DNA of 64,000 nucleotides from Strongylocentrotus droebachiensis (GCA_035222895.1 JAVYIG010007922.1:31353-95352), one strand, 5' to 3'. Shown: positions 1 to 10,773, counted from the stretch's first letter. The notes: generated by a model not told the origin, from the sequence alone. Program-made: numbers and translations.

Positions 1-265
1 AATATCTGTTTAACTTGCACATTATTAGATTTGTATATTCTTATTTGACAAATGCAAAATTATTATTGAATCTTTATAGTGTAAATATATGTCATCTAAC
101 AATTATTGGTGAATCAGCATATAGATATCTCTGCATCAACTTTTACAATGAAAAGGAACCAAGGTCATTGGCCCATTTCCTTTCTTGCTCCTATTCAACG
201 TATGGCGGGATGTGCCCCCCCCCCCTGCTCCGCGATCCACTGGTTCATAAATTAGTAATCACTAA
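1..265. other. No gene recognised
   Basis: This is AT-rich sequence with a short C-run near 218. The reading frame that is open here has no recognisable domain and no supporting splice or family signal. The last three bases (TAA, 263-265) look like the target-site duplication of the element that begins at 266. Confidence 0.4.
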
Positions 266-1280
266 GGGTGCGTTTATGCTCATTTTTGAAGGCGGAGTGA
301 GCGTTTTGAAATGCTCATCGAAAACGCAGTTCCACGGGGTACTGTTTAGGCTTTAGGCAAATTCGGGTTCTGTATCTGGATTTACAAACCTGCATGCACT
401 GCGAATGCTACATTGGCAGGGGCGGATCCAGGAATTTCTTGCCGGGGGGGGGGGGGGGGGGCACACGGTGGGAAAGAGAACATATATATATATATATATT
501 TATATATATTTTTTTTTAGTCCCCCCCCCCCCCAAAAAAATCGCAACGACTCAGCCAGCCGCTGAATAAGTGGGGGGGGGGGGGGGGGGGGGAGTAAGAG
601 GACATTTTTTTTTTGGGGGGGGGGGGGGGGGTAAGGTCACCTTTTTAGGTCAGCCATTGGCATTTTTTTTAATTTTTTAAATTTTTGGTCGGGGGGCATG
701 TGCCCCCTGTGCCCCCCCCCCCCCCCCCCCCCCGCCCTGGATCCGTCCCTGATTGACCCCGGGAGGGCAGGTCAAGTTTGGGCTATTTTTTTGTTAAAAC
801 TCAATCAATTCATCTTGTATTTTGGGTTCGGACCAAGCAAGGAGAAGGTCCCTCAGTTCCTCTTTGCTATAGGTTGAGCCCTTGACACTTATTTCAACAC
901 ATTGATATAAATATGAAAGAAGTACTTAGTATGAAGTTAAAAGGTTACAAATGATCTTGCTCGGATGACTCTGCTTGTGCCTGTATGAGCATGCCTTGAG
1001 AAAAAAAAACAAGCATAATATATATATTGTGCACAGTATTAGCAGCGAGCGGATTTTTATGTGAACCGGAAACACGTTTATTATGGGGTCATTTAAACGC
1101 GTTTACAAATGATTATGCGTTCATGGTACCCCAGAAAATGTCTTTTGTGGAGAAACGCCGATCCATAGCGGATCTTTTTGTGAGTTTATACGAAAATGAT
1201 AAAGGAGGCAACCATGTTTTGAACTAAAGGCTGAACAAAAGCCTCATTCTGGCCTGAAAAAGTTGAGCATAAACGGACCC
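266..1280. mobile_element. Non-autonomous DNA transposon (~1 kb) with TAA target duplication
   Basis: The left end GGGTGCGTTTATGCTC (266-281) is an inverted copy, with one mismatch, of the right end GAGCATAAACGGACCC (1265-1280). TAA lies on both sides (263-265 and 1281-1283), as expected for a 3-bp target duplication. The size, terminal repeats and TAA suggest a PIF/Harbinger- or ISL2EU-type non-autonomous element. An internal open stretch (1027-1227) matches no family I recognise. A second, G/C-homopolymer-rich element is nested at 417-751. A short piece at 4683-4720 is an inverted match to about 340-378 in this element, so the family probably has other fragments nearby. Confidence 0.6.
417..751. 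repeat. G/C-homopolymer-rich insertion with GGATCC inverted ends
   Basis: The segment opens with CAGGGGCGGATCCAGG and closes with its near inverted complement CCTGGATCCGTCCCTG. Between them lie runs of 10-22 G or C, AT dinucleotides and poly-T. Related sequences, with the same GGATC(C)-AGG-type opening, occur at about 55829 and 61114. I read it as a small inverted-repeat element family with unstable G/C tracts. Homopolymer lengths are probably unreliable in the assembly. Confidence 0.5.
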
Positions 1281-1654
1281 TAAGCCTACTCATTTAAATC
1301 AAATCAAAGGAAGCTGAAAGTGACATGCATTTACCTATTTTGAGGTTTCACAAGACTTTTACTTATATTCATTGTTATATTTCTATGTAAAATGAGGTGT
1401 TTGTAAGATGAAAAAGAAAATTTAGCTGTGAAACGGTTATGAGATACTTGCTACAGCGACAATCACTCTGCATCAATTTCCTACACTAACCGAATCCTTA
1501 ACCTACCCCTAACCCTAACTCTAGACCTAACCTGAAACCCACTTGCAACCCTAACCCTATACCTTGAAGAGATAAAATCCAGTGAAATTGTTACAGAAAA
1601 CAAGTCGGGTGACTGCTAAAGGGGTTGGTCTAATAGATACGTCATCGGACGGTG

Positions 1655-1850
1655 AATGGATCATACCGGTATATGGTTTGTGGTTCGGGTCCTGCGATGG
1701 CACTGATATCCTTTGGCAAGACATTAATCTGCATATACCACTCTACCCAGGTGATGTAAATGGATACTCGGTAGGAAGAAATTCCTCAAATGCCAGAGCG
1801 CCATATCAGTGCACTTTTTCAATGCCAGGGCAATACTGCGCTTAGAAACA
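1655..1850 (+). repeat. tRNA-derived SINE fragment (truncated)
   Basis: The motif CCTTTGGCAAGACATTAATC, followed by a CACTCTACCCAGGTG and GGATACTCGGTAGGA body, matches the better-preserved SINE at 49417-49785 in opposite orientation. The fragment keeps the B-box side and the central body and has lost its tail. It ends about 50 bases from the ZU5 exon and may have truncated the 3' part of the NLR gene. Confidence 0.5.
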
Positions 1851-1904
1851 TTAGCATCAAGCACAATATAAACATTTATTTTATTATTTTCAAATCCTCC
1901 TGAC

Positions 1905-2108
1905 CTTTGTTACGCGTGTAGAGGACAATTTCTGCACGTCTTGGATTGGAGAAATGCGCATCATGGTCCAATGTGACCTTGATAGGTTTGCTGAGTTTGG
2001 CTCCAGTAGGCGAGAATCTGATGCCGCATGATATTACTGCTTCATTATCTTGGAGGGTAAGTTCTTGAGGACTGTCTGTCAGAAAATACCAGTGGACTTG
2101 GTTGCCAT
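1905..2108 (-). CDS. Exon encoding the second half of a ZU5 domain (candidate C-terminal exon of the NLR gene)
   Basis: The exon encodes about 67 residues. A pyrimidine-rich acceptor ending TTTAG precedes it and a donor AAAG|GTCAGG follows. The central motif CGIRFSPTGAKLSKP, then VTLDHDAHFSNP and AEIVLYTRN, is typical of the C-terminal half of ZU5 domains in UNC5, ankyrin and PIDD proteins. Entry phase is 1, which matches the phase-1 donor of the linker exon at 3703-3883; exit phase is also 1. If the donor is not used, the frame stops at 1876. The N-terminal half of ZU5 was not found between 2109 and 5985, and the rest of the domain would lie to the left of the window. In PIDD-type proteins ZU5 follows LRRs and takes part in autoprocessing or UPA/Death contacts, but this exon lacks the region needed to judge that. 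The ZU5 call is strong; its membership of the NLR transcript is inferred from phase and order. Confidence 0.65.
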
Positions 2109-2155
2109 CTAAAGTACAGAGATTGATAGGATGTCCAATTTTTTTCCTTTTCTCA

Positions 2156-2997
2156 TACCGTATTTGCCGGCGTAAAGGCCGCAGTATTTTTGGAAGAGAA
2201 AATATCCAAAAATCGCAAGTCAAAACCATGAAAAAACAGCACAAATTTGTACATATGGGACTACAATAACTATACCACCATGGTACAGGAAATTTCCACA
2301 CATCTTACCGACAATTTTATCTTGCAGATAGATCTTGATCTAAGTTCGTGCCAATGCATCGCTAAAAAGTAAAAGAAGGGACCTTTAAGGAGCTGCCGTG
2401 AACGCAATTGCGCATCCAGCCGAAATCGCACCATGTCTATTTTCTGATCTTTGTATCCATTTCATGCAATTTCGCATTGCACCGTACATTGTGGTAGGGG
2501 TATATCGTCGGTGGGGTGACAAAACCTCGTATCTCAAAAATCATGAATTTTCAGGAGCGCGTAAAAACCGTCCTGTCTCAACACAGATTTAGTGCTGTGA
2601 CACCGTCCTTTGTGTGGAATTTGTGAAAAAAACGAGACAGGAGGCGTTCCATGGATTTATCAGGTGGTGTCGTAGGCCATTAGGTACCGGTACACAATTA
2701 TGCAAAAAAATCAAAATCTCAAAAAATTGAGATACGAGGTTTTGTCACCCCACCGACGATATATCGGATACCAAATCTGCCTGCGATAATATTTTAGCTA
2801 AACTTTCGGTAATTTATAAGAATATTGATGAATTTGGTATCAGTTTGTAGAAAAAAATAGTTTTCTACGAGAAAATTACGATTATTTTGTTTTGTCCATT
2901 TGTTTGTTTTTTATCCCTTTTTTTTCCCCTCTTTAAAATGTCAAAGTTGGGGTGCGGCCTATGCGGCGCTGCAGCCTTATCGCCGGCAAATACGGTA
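2156..2997. mobile_element. MITE with TACCGTATTTGCCGGC terminal inverted repeats
   Basis: The left end TACCGTATTTGCCGGCG and the right end CGCCGGCAAATACGGTA are perfect inverted complements, followed inward by GGCCGCA/TGCGGCC-type similarity. TA at both tips suggests a TA target, as in Tc1/mariner-like MITEs. The related, shorter element at 56218-56679 has the same tip style. It lies in the intron between the linker and ZU5 exons and carries a second inverted-repeat element at 2501-2763. Confidence 0.6.
2501..2763. mobile_element. Nested small inverted-repeat element
   Basis: About 35 bases at 2502-2536 (key part GTCGGTGGGGTGACAAAACC) return as an inverted, essentially perfect copy at about 2726-2762. 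The inner ~190 bases have no coding content. It sits inside the larger TACCGTATTT element. Confidence 0.55.
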
Positions 2998-3039
2998 TGT
3001 AAAAGATTGCATAATCTACATATAGCATGTTTCAATATT

Positions 3040-3252
3040 TGTATGATAATCACCACTACCACCAACTACCATCATCATCACCACCATCATCATTATCATC
3101 TTCATCCCCAAATCATACACACCCACGTACACATGCTAACAAAAATGAGGGTGCAGGTGACTGTGTGTGGCGTAAACCGGTATTCTTGCTATATACACAT
3201 ATTATTATTGACATAATAATAATAATCATCATCGTCATGATAATAATTCAGT
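3040..3252. repeat. Microsatellite cluster (CAT/CCA-type, then AAT/ATC-type)
   Basis: CATCATCACCACCATC-type triplets run from about 3040 to 3112 and AATAATAATCATCATCG-type triplets from about 3205 to 3252. The His-rich and Ser-rich reading frames across it are by-products of the triplets. Confidence 0.8.
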
Positions 3253-3702
3253 CATGCTTGTCAATGTACAAGCACTGCTTTTTAATAGGTTCCTCACATT
3301 TCACTTAATCTATTATATGAATTGAGAATCATTGAGACGTGCCCATTTATACTACATGACTTGTATAATTTTTCATTTTTACATGTATGTCTATATTTCT
3401 TTTAAATGTGGAACAATAACAAAAACTTGAAAAAATAAAATGTAAAATTTGAAGGCACAGTACATTTATTTACATTTGCAGTAGAATTATGGTGGAAGAT
3501 TCACAAAAATAGGCCTTTAGAATGATATAATAATGATATTAACAATAATAACTTAAATAATAATGTCAGTAGTTATCACATATTCATGTCAGTGTACATG
3601 CGTATAAAGTAAGAATTGGTTCTGCCGGGGAATGGGGCTGGGGGGCATGTCTGGTGAAACAAACAAATCAACCAATAAGAAGTACACAGAAATCGTTTCT
3701 AC

Positions 3703-3883
3703 CTCTTCCGCCTCTGCCTTCAGCTTGGAACTCATACTGAGCATGTATCTCTTCTGTTGTTTGTTGTATGTCTCTGGTTTCAGTTCTGCTTGGTGTTGCT
3801 TCACATCCAGAAGGTTCAATCACAGACATGCTTGATGTACCCTCAGGAGGCAACCACTTTGTTTTGGTGTTAATTTGGGTCAA
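3703..3883 (-). CDS. Ser/Thr/Glu-rich linker exon of the NLR gene
   Basis: A clean acceptor (ATTTTGCAG) opens a frame of 60 codons plus one base, and a weaker donor G|GTAGAA closes it. Entry phase 0 matches the last LRR exon (5986-6150), and exit phase 1 joins the ZU5 exon to make an Asp codon across the junction. The peptide is polar and probably disordered: it begins LTQINTKTKWLPPEG, carries Ser/Thr/Glu runs in the middle and ends in GRGGR. No domain is recognisable, so it would act as a spacer between LRRs and ZU5. The donor is not consensus beyond GT, and the frame stays open for a few codons past it, so the true 3' edge is less certain than the 5' edge. Confidence 0.45.
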
Positions 3884-5985
3884 CTGCAAAATTATAGTGG
3901 AATAAATTCACCCAAAATTATAGTTCTTCATTTTCTTTGGTGTCTTCCTACAACCTTGAAGATTTTTGCAGAACTTTGAGATAGCGTGTGCTGTAATGGT
4001 AGGGTGCATGTTCAAATAATTTACAAGGTGGGGGTAAAAATTAGTCTTGGATCTAGATGATGCAGCCTCTTGTCAGTTGGATACAAAAGGCTTCCACAAA
4101 ATTGACTGAGAGGGTGTTCCATATGTCTTTACAGTTCATAGTTAAGTCTAGTAATTCTATAGTTAAATCCATTCAAAAGTAGTGGTTTAAACGATGCTTT
4201 TGAGAATGGATTCCATTATTATTTTTAGGGTGGATTTCTACTCCAAAACATAGTGAATCGATTCTATATGACGCCAAAAATAGGGGATCCCCACTCCTCT
4301 CTGTTTAGATCAAGTATAGGCCCCCGATAAACAGTCACTTGAAAAAGATCCAAATAGGCCCTTTGAATAAGTTCATAGAAATACTTTAAAAACATATCAG
4401 TAAAAATTAAATAAACATATAAGAAAATTCAAAGTGAACAAGTGATGCAAAATTCAAAGACCAACTAGAGCCATATTGTGAACAATGAAAGTGCAATAGG
4501 CACTAGAAAAAAAAGTTGCACATTGCATTTCATAATGTAATGGAGGGTGTACATGTTTATAATCTCTTTTATTTTTCATGCAAAGGCAAATACAATGTAA
4601 ATTCATGAAACATATGTTGAGCCTTAATGTGTCATTAATATATTACCGGTATATACCGGTACATATATATATATATATATATTAGGCCCGAGATACAGAA
4701 ACCGAATTTGCCTAAAGCCTAAAGAACTAAAAATATGCAATTCACAAACTTATATTTCAATTTAATAAAATAAATATGCTTTAAAAAATAAATGGATATC
4801 GTTTCAGTTGACGATAGGTGTTTTTATCGCTCTAATATTGAGGCTGCAAGAAAGGAATCACGCTTTGTGGTACCGAGTGCGTTCAGAAACACAAGTCAAA
4901 ATATGACCCACTGAAGACTGAGCAAGTTACGAAAGTACCACACACAAGACTAAAATGTTGATCAGAATACCGGTATTACAATTAAATCGTTTGTTTCAGT
5001 TGACGGTAGGTGTTTTTATCGCTTTAAAACTTAGGCTGCAAGAAAGGAATCACGCTGCGTGGTACCGAGTGCGTTCAGAAACGCAAGTCAAAATATGACC
5101 CACTGAAGACTGAGCAAGTTACGAAAGTACCACATACAAGACTAAAATGTTGATCAGAATATTACAATTAAATCGTAATAGGCATTAATTGAATTGTCAA
5201 AATATATCCTCAACAATATGGTAGAGATTCAAAATGCCTTTCAAATGATGTGCTTCTTGACTTGTGCAATTACATAATCGTTACGTACGGTAATACAAGT
5301 AAATGAAAATGGCGCGGGCAGCCAAATATGAAACCTTCCCAGCAGAAGGTCACAAACATGCGCAGGACCTATTCAGCTGCTGTACTCCATGACATTAAAG
5401 GGCATCCCAACCCTTGTAATAAGTTGATTACAGAAAAATAACAGTTACAGAAACAGAATGGCAGAAGTTTGAAATGAATAGGACCAATAGTAAGGAAGTT
5501 ATGAATGTTTGAAATATGAGATCAACAAGTCTATGCGAAATTCAAATTGGTAGTACGGTCAGCGGAATGTGACGTAGGACATGGACAACTCTCCCATTTG
5601 CCTTGTACAAAACTATAATTAATTTATGTTTTTCTCGTAAGTTCCTTCTCATTTGGGGCACTACTCAAAACATATTATAGATAGCATATTATTATAGGGC
5701 CTCTAAAAAGAATAGACTCTCCAGAGCAATGAATTTTTGAAAAATATAAACTTTAGTCATTTTATATGTTGGAACAGATGGGAAAGTAGTCCAGCACTAC
5801 ATCACACATTGACATTTGAAGTGCCCATACTTTTAAAGATTATTAATTTCAAAGGTTCAAAGCTTTCTTATATTTAGTGAAATTAATTGAAACTTTCATC
5901 AGTTTGCTTTTCTGATTTGTATGCTTTCTTTTAGAGTAGTTGTCTATTTGGGTTAGAGTTCCCTTTAACATTAGGTCACACATAC
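3884..5985. other. Intron/intergenic sequence without recognised exon
   Basis: No LRR, ZU5 or other domain-like frame was seen here. It contains a short AT dinucleotide run (4665-4682), CCGGTAT motifs, and the ~190-bp tandem duplication annotated separately. Confidence 0.4.
4799..5178. repeat. Direct tandem duplication, two ~190-bp copies
   Basis: The block that begins GTTTCAGTTGACGATAGGTG (from about 4801) recurs from about 4993 as GTTTCAGTTGACGGTAGGTG. Long identical stretches follow, such as GCAAGAAAGGAATCACGC and GACCCACTGAAGACTGAGC. The copies differ at scattered positions, so the duplication is not an assembly echo. No coding potential was seen. Confidence 0.7.
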
Positions 5986-6150
5986 CTGAATGTGAGGTGC
6001 TTTTGCTTTCAATGTAGAGTAGAACTCTTCATTGAGATCCATTCCAAGCGTCAGATCAGTCAGGTTTGGCATAGAACACAGTGCTTCTGCTAGGCGATGT
6101 GACGAGGCTCGTTCCGGACTCTTGTTATCAACAAGCATGAGAGCCTGGAC
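5986..6150 (-). CDS. Leucine-rich-repeat exon 4 of the NLR gene
   Basis: The exon is 165 bases, 55 codons, phase 0 on both sides, with acceptor TTGCAG|GTCCAG and donor ATTCAG|GTATGT. It encodes one or two LRR segments: an L-M-L-V start, then a core reading SMPNLTDLTLGMDLNEEFYS. This matches the C-terminal LRR exons of animal NLR receptors, in which each exon adds a unit to the sensor. It is closely similar to the exons at 6860-7024 and 7600-7764, with identical length and phase, so it arose by exon duplication. It is the last LRR exon I can find before the linker exon. Confidence 0.75.
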
Positions 6151-6859
6151 CTGCAATGTTTGTGAATATAGTTACACAGCTATCTATACATGGATGTTTT
6201 ATTTACTAGAACTAATTGCTCATTGTATTCTTATATTTATCGCTAACCACATTCATAACACAGCTGTGTTTATATTCACATTCTTAACAAAAACAATTCA
6301 ATAGAGTTTTTTTTTTAATTCAGTCCTTGTCTAACACTAAAGTTTCCATCAAAAGGGTGATAAAAGTTATTTTTCTCAAATTATGAAGTTCAACTTTTAA
6401 CATCACTGAAATAAATAAAACACAGAAATCTACATCTGTTATTAATGTATTGAAGGTAATCATTACTATGATATTATGTGCACAAGAGCCCCAACTCATG
6501 AGGTTCGTGGCTATGGTACAGTTTGGGTAAATTCAAGCCTTTATCAAATTGGCCATTAAAATTAAAAATACATGACATATTTTTCCTATCAATGACACTT
6601 GGACAAGCTTGTATATAGATTATTGATCGGAGCAATGTAAATCTTAAACACACTGAAATTTCAACTGAATACAGTTTGCTTTCATAACAAGTTTCAAGAC
6701 TTTCCGGCTTACCGGTATCAAGTAAATGGCATGAACTTATTCTTTTTTTACTTAAAAAAAGAAGATATATATCTGTACACTTGTGCAACATATAATCCTT
6801 ACTGCTCTTTCTTTCTTTCAATGGACCTTTCCATGACATCTACATGAGGACACACACAC

Positions 6860-7024
6860 CTTTGTGGATGATGCCTTTGCTTTTAAGGTAGAGTGGAACT
6901 CCTCAGTGAGATTCATTCCAAGTGTCAGGTCAGTCAGGTTTGATGTAGAACACTGTGCATCTTCTAGCTGACTTGACGAGCCTCGTTTCGGACTCTTGTC
7001 ATTGACAAGCATGAGAGTCTGAAC
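6860..7024 (-). CDS. Leucine-rich-repeat exon 3 of the NLR gene
   Basis: This 165-base, phase 0-0 exon has acceptor ATGCAG|GTTCAG and donor ACAAAG|GTGTGT. The motif NLTDLTLGMNLTEEFHS is almost the same as in the neighbouring LRR exons. It differs mostly in the first third (KRGSSSQLEDAQ), the part of an LRR unit that tends to vary. Flanking intron sequence is also duplicated with the exon: ATTCATTAGAG or CAATAGAG and then poly-T lie at similar offsets after each exon. The duplication unit is therefore about 0.75-0.87 kb of exon plus intron. Confidence 0.75.
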
Positions 7025-7599
7025 CTGCATTGTTTGTAAATATAGTTTAATTCACAGCTATCTATATATGAACATCTTATTTGCTAGTTCTAATTTGTCA
7101 TTGCATTTTCATACTTAACAAAGACAATTCATTAGAGTTTTTTTTTAATTCAACTCTTGTCTAAGACTACAAATTCCATCAGAAGGGTGATAAAGATATT
7201 TTTTTCTCAAATATCCTATGTGTATTCTTCAATAGACTTCAAACTAGTAAACATTATTAAGTCCAACTCCTAACACCACTAAAATAAATAATACACATGA
7301 ATCTACTTCTGCTATTAATGTATTGAAGTTAATCATTACTCTGAAATTATGTACAAGAACCCCCAAGTCAGGAGGTTTGTGGCTATGGTGCAGTTTGGTA
7401 ACTAAAGCCATAATCAAATTGGCCGTTAAAAAGAAATACATGAAATATTTTTCCTATCAATCAAAATTTGGACAAGGTTGGATATTGATTATTGATCAAA
7501 GTAATGTAAATTTTATACACACTGAAATTTCAACTGAATTAGAACATGCACTTTCTTTCAACGGTCCTCTCCATGACATGTACATCAGGACACACATAC

Positions 7600-7764
7600 C
7601 TGTATGGATGGTGCCTTTTCTTTCAATGTAGAATAGAACTCCTCATTGAGATCCATTCCAAGTGTCAGGTTAGTCAGGTTTGGCATAGAACACAGTGCTT
7701 CTGCTAGGTGATGTGATGAGGCTGGTGTGGGACACCGGACTACATGAAGCTTGAGGGTCTGGAC
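7600..7764 (-). CDS. Leucine-rich-repeat exon 2 of the NLR gene
   Basis: This 165-base, phase 0-0 exon has acceptor ATGCAG|GTCCAG and donor ATACAG|GTATGT. It encodes a CSMPNLTNLTLGMDLNEEFYS core that is nearly identical to exon 4, and a divergent start (LHVVRCPTPASS). It is the first of the three tandem LRR exons in transcription order and follows the 4.6-kb intron that holds the giant palindrome. Confidence 0.75.
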
Positions 7765-8937
7765 CTGCATTATTTGTGAATATAGTTATCACCAAGCATG
7801 TGCATAACAGAACTGCATCATAATCACATTCTTAACAAAATGATTGACAAGGATCTTACAAAAATTAAGCTTGTCTGTTGAAGAAAAAAAAAATCAATTT
7901 CCATCAGAAGGATCATTTAAGTGGTCTTCTTCTTCTTAAGTCACTACACCACAACTTTCACTCTTGTTTAGATTATCCAAATCCAGTGTTAGATGCATTG
8001 CATCATGCAGGGGGTCAGTGCTTCCAGACCTTCTAGGGTGCCAGGGTGTTACTGCTATTTAATATTTAACACAAATTCTATTTATTTCATAGTTGCATTC
8101 ATAATCACATTCTCAACAAAATTGACTGAATAATTTTATTATCAAATTGAATTCTTGTCTATTGAAAAAAAGAACACATTAAACACATGATTTAGTAAAA
8201 TCATTTTTTTTTCTTTTTTCGTCCCAATTCTATATGTTTTCTTTACAGGGCTTCGAACCAATTTTCATTAATAATTCTTAACGGTACGCTTAATAACATG
8301 AAAATAATAAACAACAAGACAAGTGCCAATTCGTCTCCTATATGCCTCCAACCTAAATTCAGTATACAGAATGGATGGAAAGTATTTGCTACATATCACA
8401 ATTAAAACAAAGGCCTATCTCCTGTACGTGGTCCTTGAGATATCACTATAGCAAAGTTAAAACCTGTAATTTCAGAGTTTGACCTCTGTGACCTTTGATC
8501 TTTAAACCCAAAATCTATTCAGATCATCTTCCTATGTTGATACATATCATCAACGTTGAGCATTGTATCTCTAGTGGTTCTTGAGATATTGTGATAACAA
8601 GGCCGATACCTGGAATTTCACAAGTCGACCTCTGAACTTTGACCCATTAACCCCAAGTCTAATCTGATCGTCTTCCTATGAAGTCGAGTCCACAAACAAA
8701 TTACACATAGAAAAGTTTTAATTATTTAAAAAATCATTTATGAACAGTAAATTATTATACATCTTATGAAAGAGTGTTTTTTCGAAATCAGTTGGTATCA
8801 TTTTTGTGTGTTATGTGATCACGCTTGGATGAACAGGAGATATTGTTTTAGAGAGTGAGAAAATCGACTTGCGCCAAAGTGATGCATTTGTAAAGTTTGA
8901 ATGAAACAATAGGGAGTTGGGTATTAATTCGGTCTTT
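7765..8937. other. LRR-intron sequence with degenerate TGACCTCTGTGACC repeats
   Basis: No exon was recognised. Between about 8400 and 8680 there are two or three diverged copies of a ~120-base unit built on 'tcttgagatatc..gataa..', 'gacctctg.gacctttga' and 'atcatcttcctatg'. The same unit is found at 11430-11850 and 16100-17100. Confidence 0.5.
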
Positions 8938-10773
8938 GGGTCATTCCATGTCAAATCACCCAATGGTTTTAACCCGACAATTTTTGATTTTGATGAAACT
9001 TAGTGTACTTGTTGAGTGTGATCTCACAGCACCAAATCCCAAATTTTAGGTCAATCGGGTGAGGGGTTTGGGAGATACGGCCCACCAAATTTTGAGATTT
9101 TTTCAAAAATGGGGGTGGCGGGCCTACCTTTGAACCCTTATATTTCGGGACCTAATGGGTCAATCTTCACAAAATTTGTATTGTTAGAAAGGATATTCAA
9201 TAAGAATTCCAAATCTGCGACCATTTTGAAAATTCATACCTGTTGGGGTACTTTGACCTCTTGACCTAAGATTTGACCTTGAAATTGACCTTGTGGATCG
9301 CGTGACCTTGACAATATTTTTCATGAAATGTAATCTCTGACATGTTCACTTAAACATATAAAAGTTTCAGAGATATAATATTTTTTGTTTAGGAGCAATA
9401 AGGATTGAAAGTATCCATACTTACAGATATTCACAATAAACCCTATTATAATGTATACAATACATGCAATATGCACAGTACAACATACATCTTCCACATG
9501 CTTTTTTGTTATAGCCATATCCATTCTAAATGTCAGCAGTACTTGAATAGAAATAAAATGAGAAGTTCATATAGGCCTAAAGGGTTAACAGGATGTATGG
9601 CTTTAGGCCTCTGAGTCGGTTCTAGGATAATTACCCCCCTGGAAAATTATCCCCCCGGAAATGTCCCCCCCCCCCCCCGCCGAGGACAATTACCCCCCGA
9701 GGACTATCACACCCAGAGGACAATTACCTCCTAGGACAATCTGTCCCCCGAGGACAATTACCCCCTGGACAATAACACCCTAGGACAATTGCCCCCCCCT
9801 ATTCGTTAAAGGGGAAGTCCATCCTGATAATAAGTTGGTTTTAATCAAAGCAGATTTTTTTTGGGGGGAGGTAATTATCTTTGAGGGGTAATTTTCCAGG
9901 GGGGGGGGGTAATGATCCGGGGGTAATTGTCCTTGGGGAGGGGGGGGGGGGACAGATTGTCCTAGGAGGTAATTTTTTGGGGTTAATTGTCCTCTGGGTG
10001 TGATAGTCCTCGGGGGTAATTGTCCTGGGGGGGGGGAAACATTTCCTGGGGTTTAATTTTCCAGGGGGGTAATTATCCTAGATCCGACTCAGAGGCCTAA
10101 AGCCATACATCGTGTTAACCCTTTAGGCCTATATGAACTTGTCATTTTATTTCTATTCAAGTACTGCTGACATTTAGAATGGATATGACTAGAACAAAAA
10201 AGCATGTGGAAGATGTATGTTGTACTGTGCATATTGCATGTATTGTATACATTATAATAGGGTTTATTGTGAATATCTGTAAGTATGGATACTTTCAATC
10301 CTTATTGCTCCTAAACAAAAAATATTATATCTCTGAAACTTTTATATGTTTAAGTGAAATGTCAGAGATTACATTTCATGAAAAATATTGTCAAGGTCAC
10401 GCGATCCACAAGGTCAATTTCAAGGTCAAATCTTAGGTCAAGAGGTCAAAGTACCCCAACAGGTATGAATTTTCAAAATGGCCGCAGATTTGGAATCCTT
10501 ATTGAATACCCTTTCCAACAATACCAATTTTGTGAAGATTGACCCATTAGGTCCCGAAATATAAGGGTTCAAAGGTAGGCCCGCCACCCCCATTTTTGAA
10601 AAAATCTCAAAATTTGGTGGGCCGTATCTCCCAAACCCCTCACCCGATTGACCTAAAATTTGGGATTTGGTGCTGTGAGATCACACTCAACAAGTACACT
10701 AAGTTTCATTAAAATCAAAAATGGTCGGGTTCAGATTTTCAGATTTTGTGGGTGATTTGACATGGAATGACCC
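8938..10773. mobile_element. Foldback element: 1.84-kb near-perfect palindrome
   Basis: The sequence from GGGTCATTCCATGTCAAATC at 8938 is repeated in inverted orientation up to 10773, with arms of roughly 0.87-0.9 kb. The arms include the 9321-9614 block and its mirror 10089-10436, and then alternating C-rich and G-rich 'GGACAATTACCCCC'-type motifs that pair across the centre. The unpaired centre is about 9810-9865. CTTT directly flanks both tips (8934-8937 and 10774-10777), a plausible 4-bp target duplication. The open frames in the arms are mirror copies of each other and have no domain. I read this as a foldback transposon lying in the intron between LRR exons 1 and 2. Confidence 0.8.

Noticed and set aside
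2887-3308. His-rich and Ser-rich plus-strand frames
   Set aside because: Produced by CAT/CCA triplets and the MITE end; no supporting features.
9321-10436. Two similar 67- and 85-codon frames in opposite orientation
   Set aside because: They are mirror images in the arms of the foldback palindrome and have no domain.
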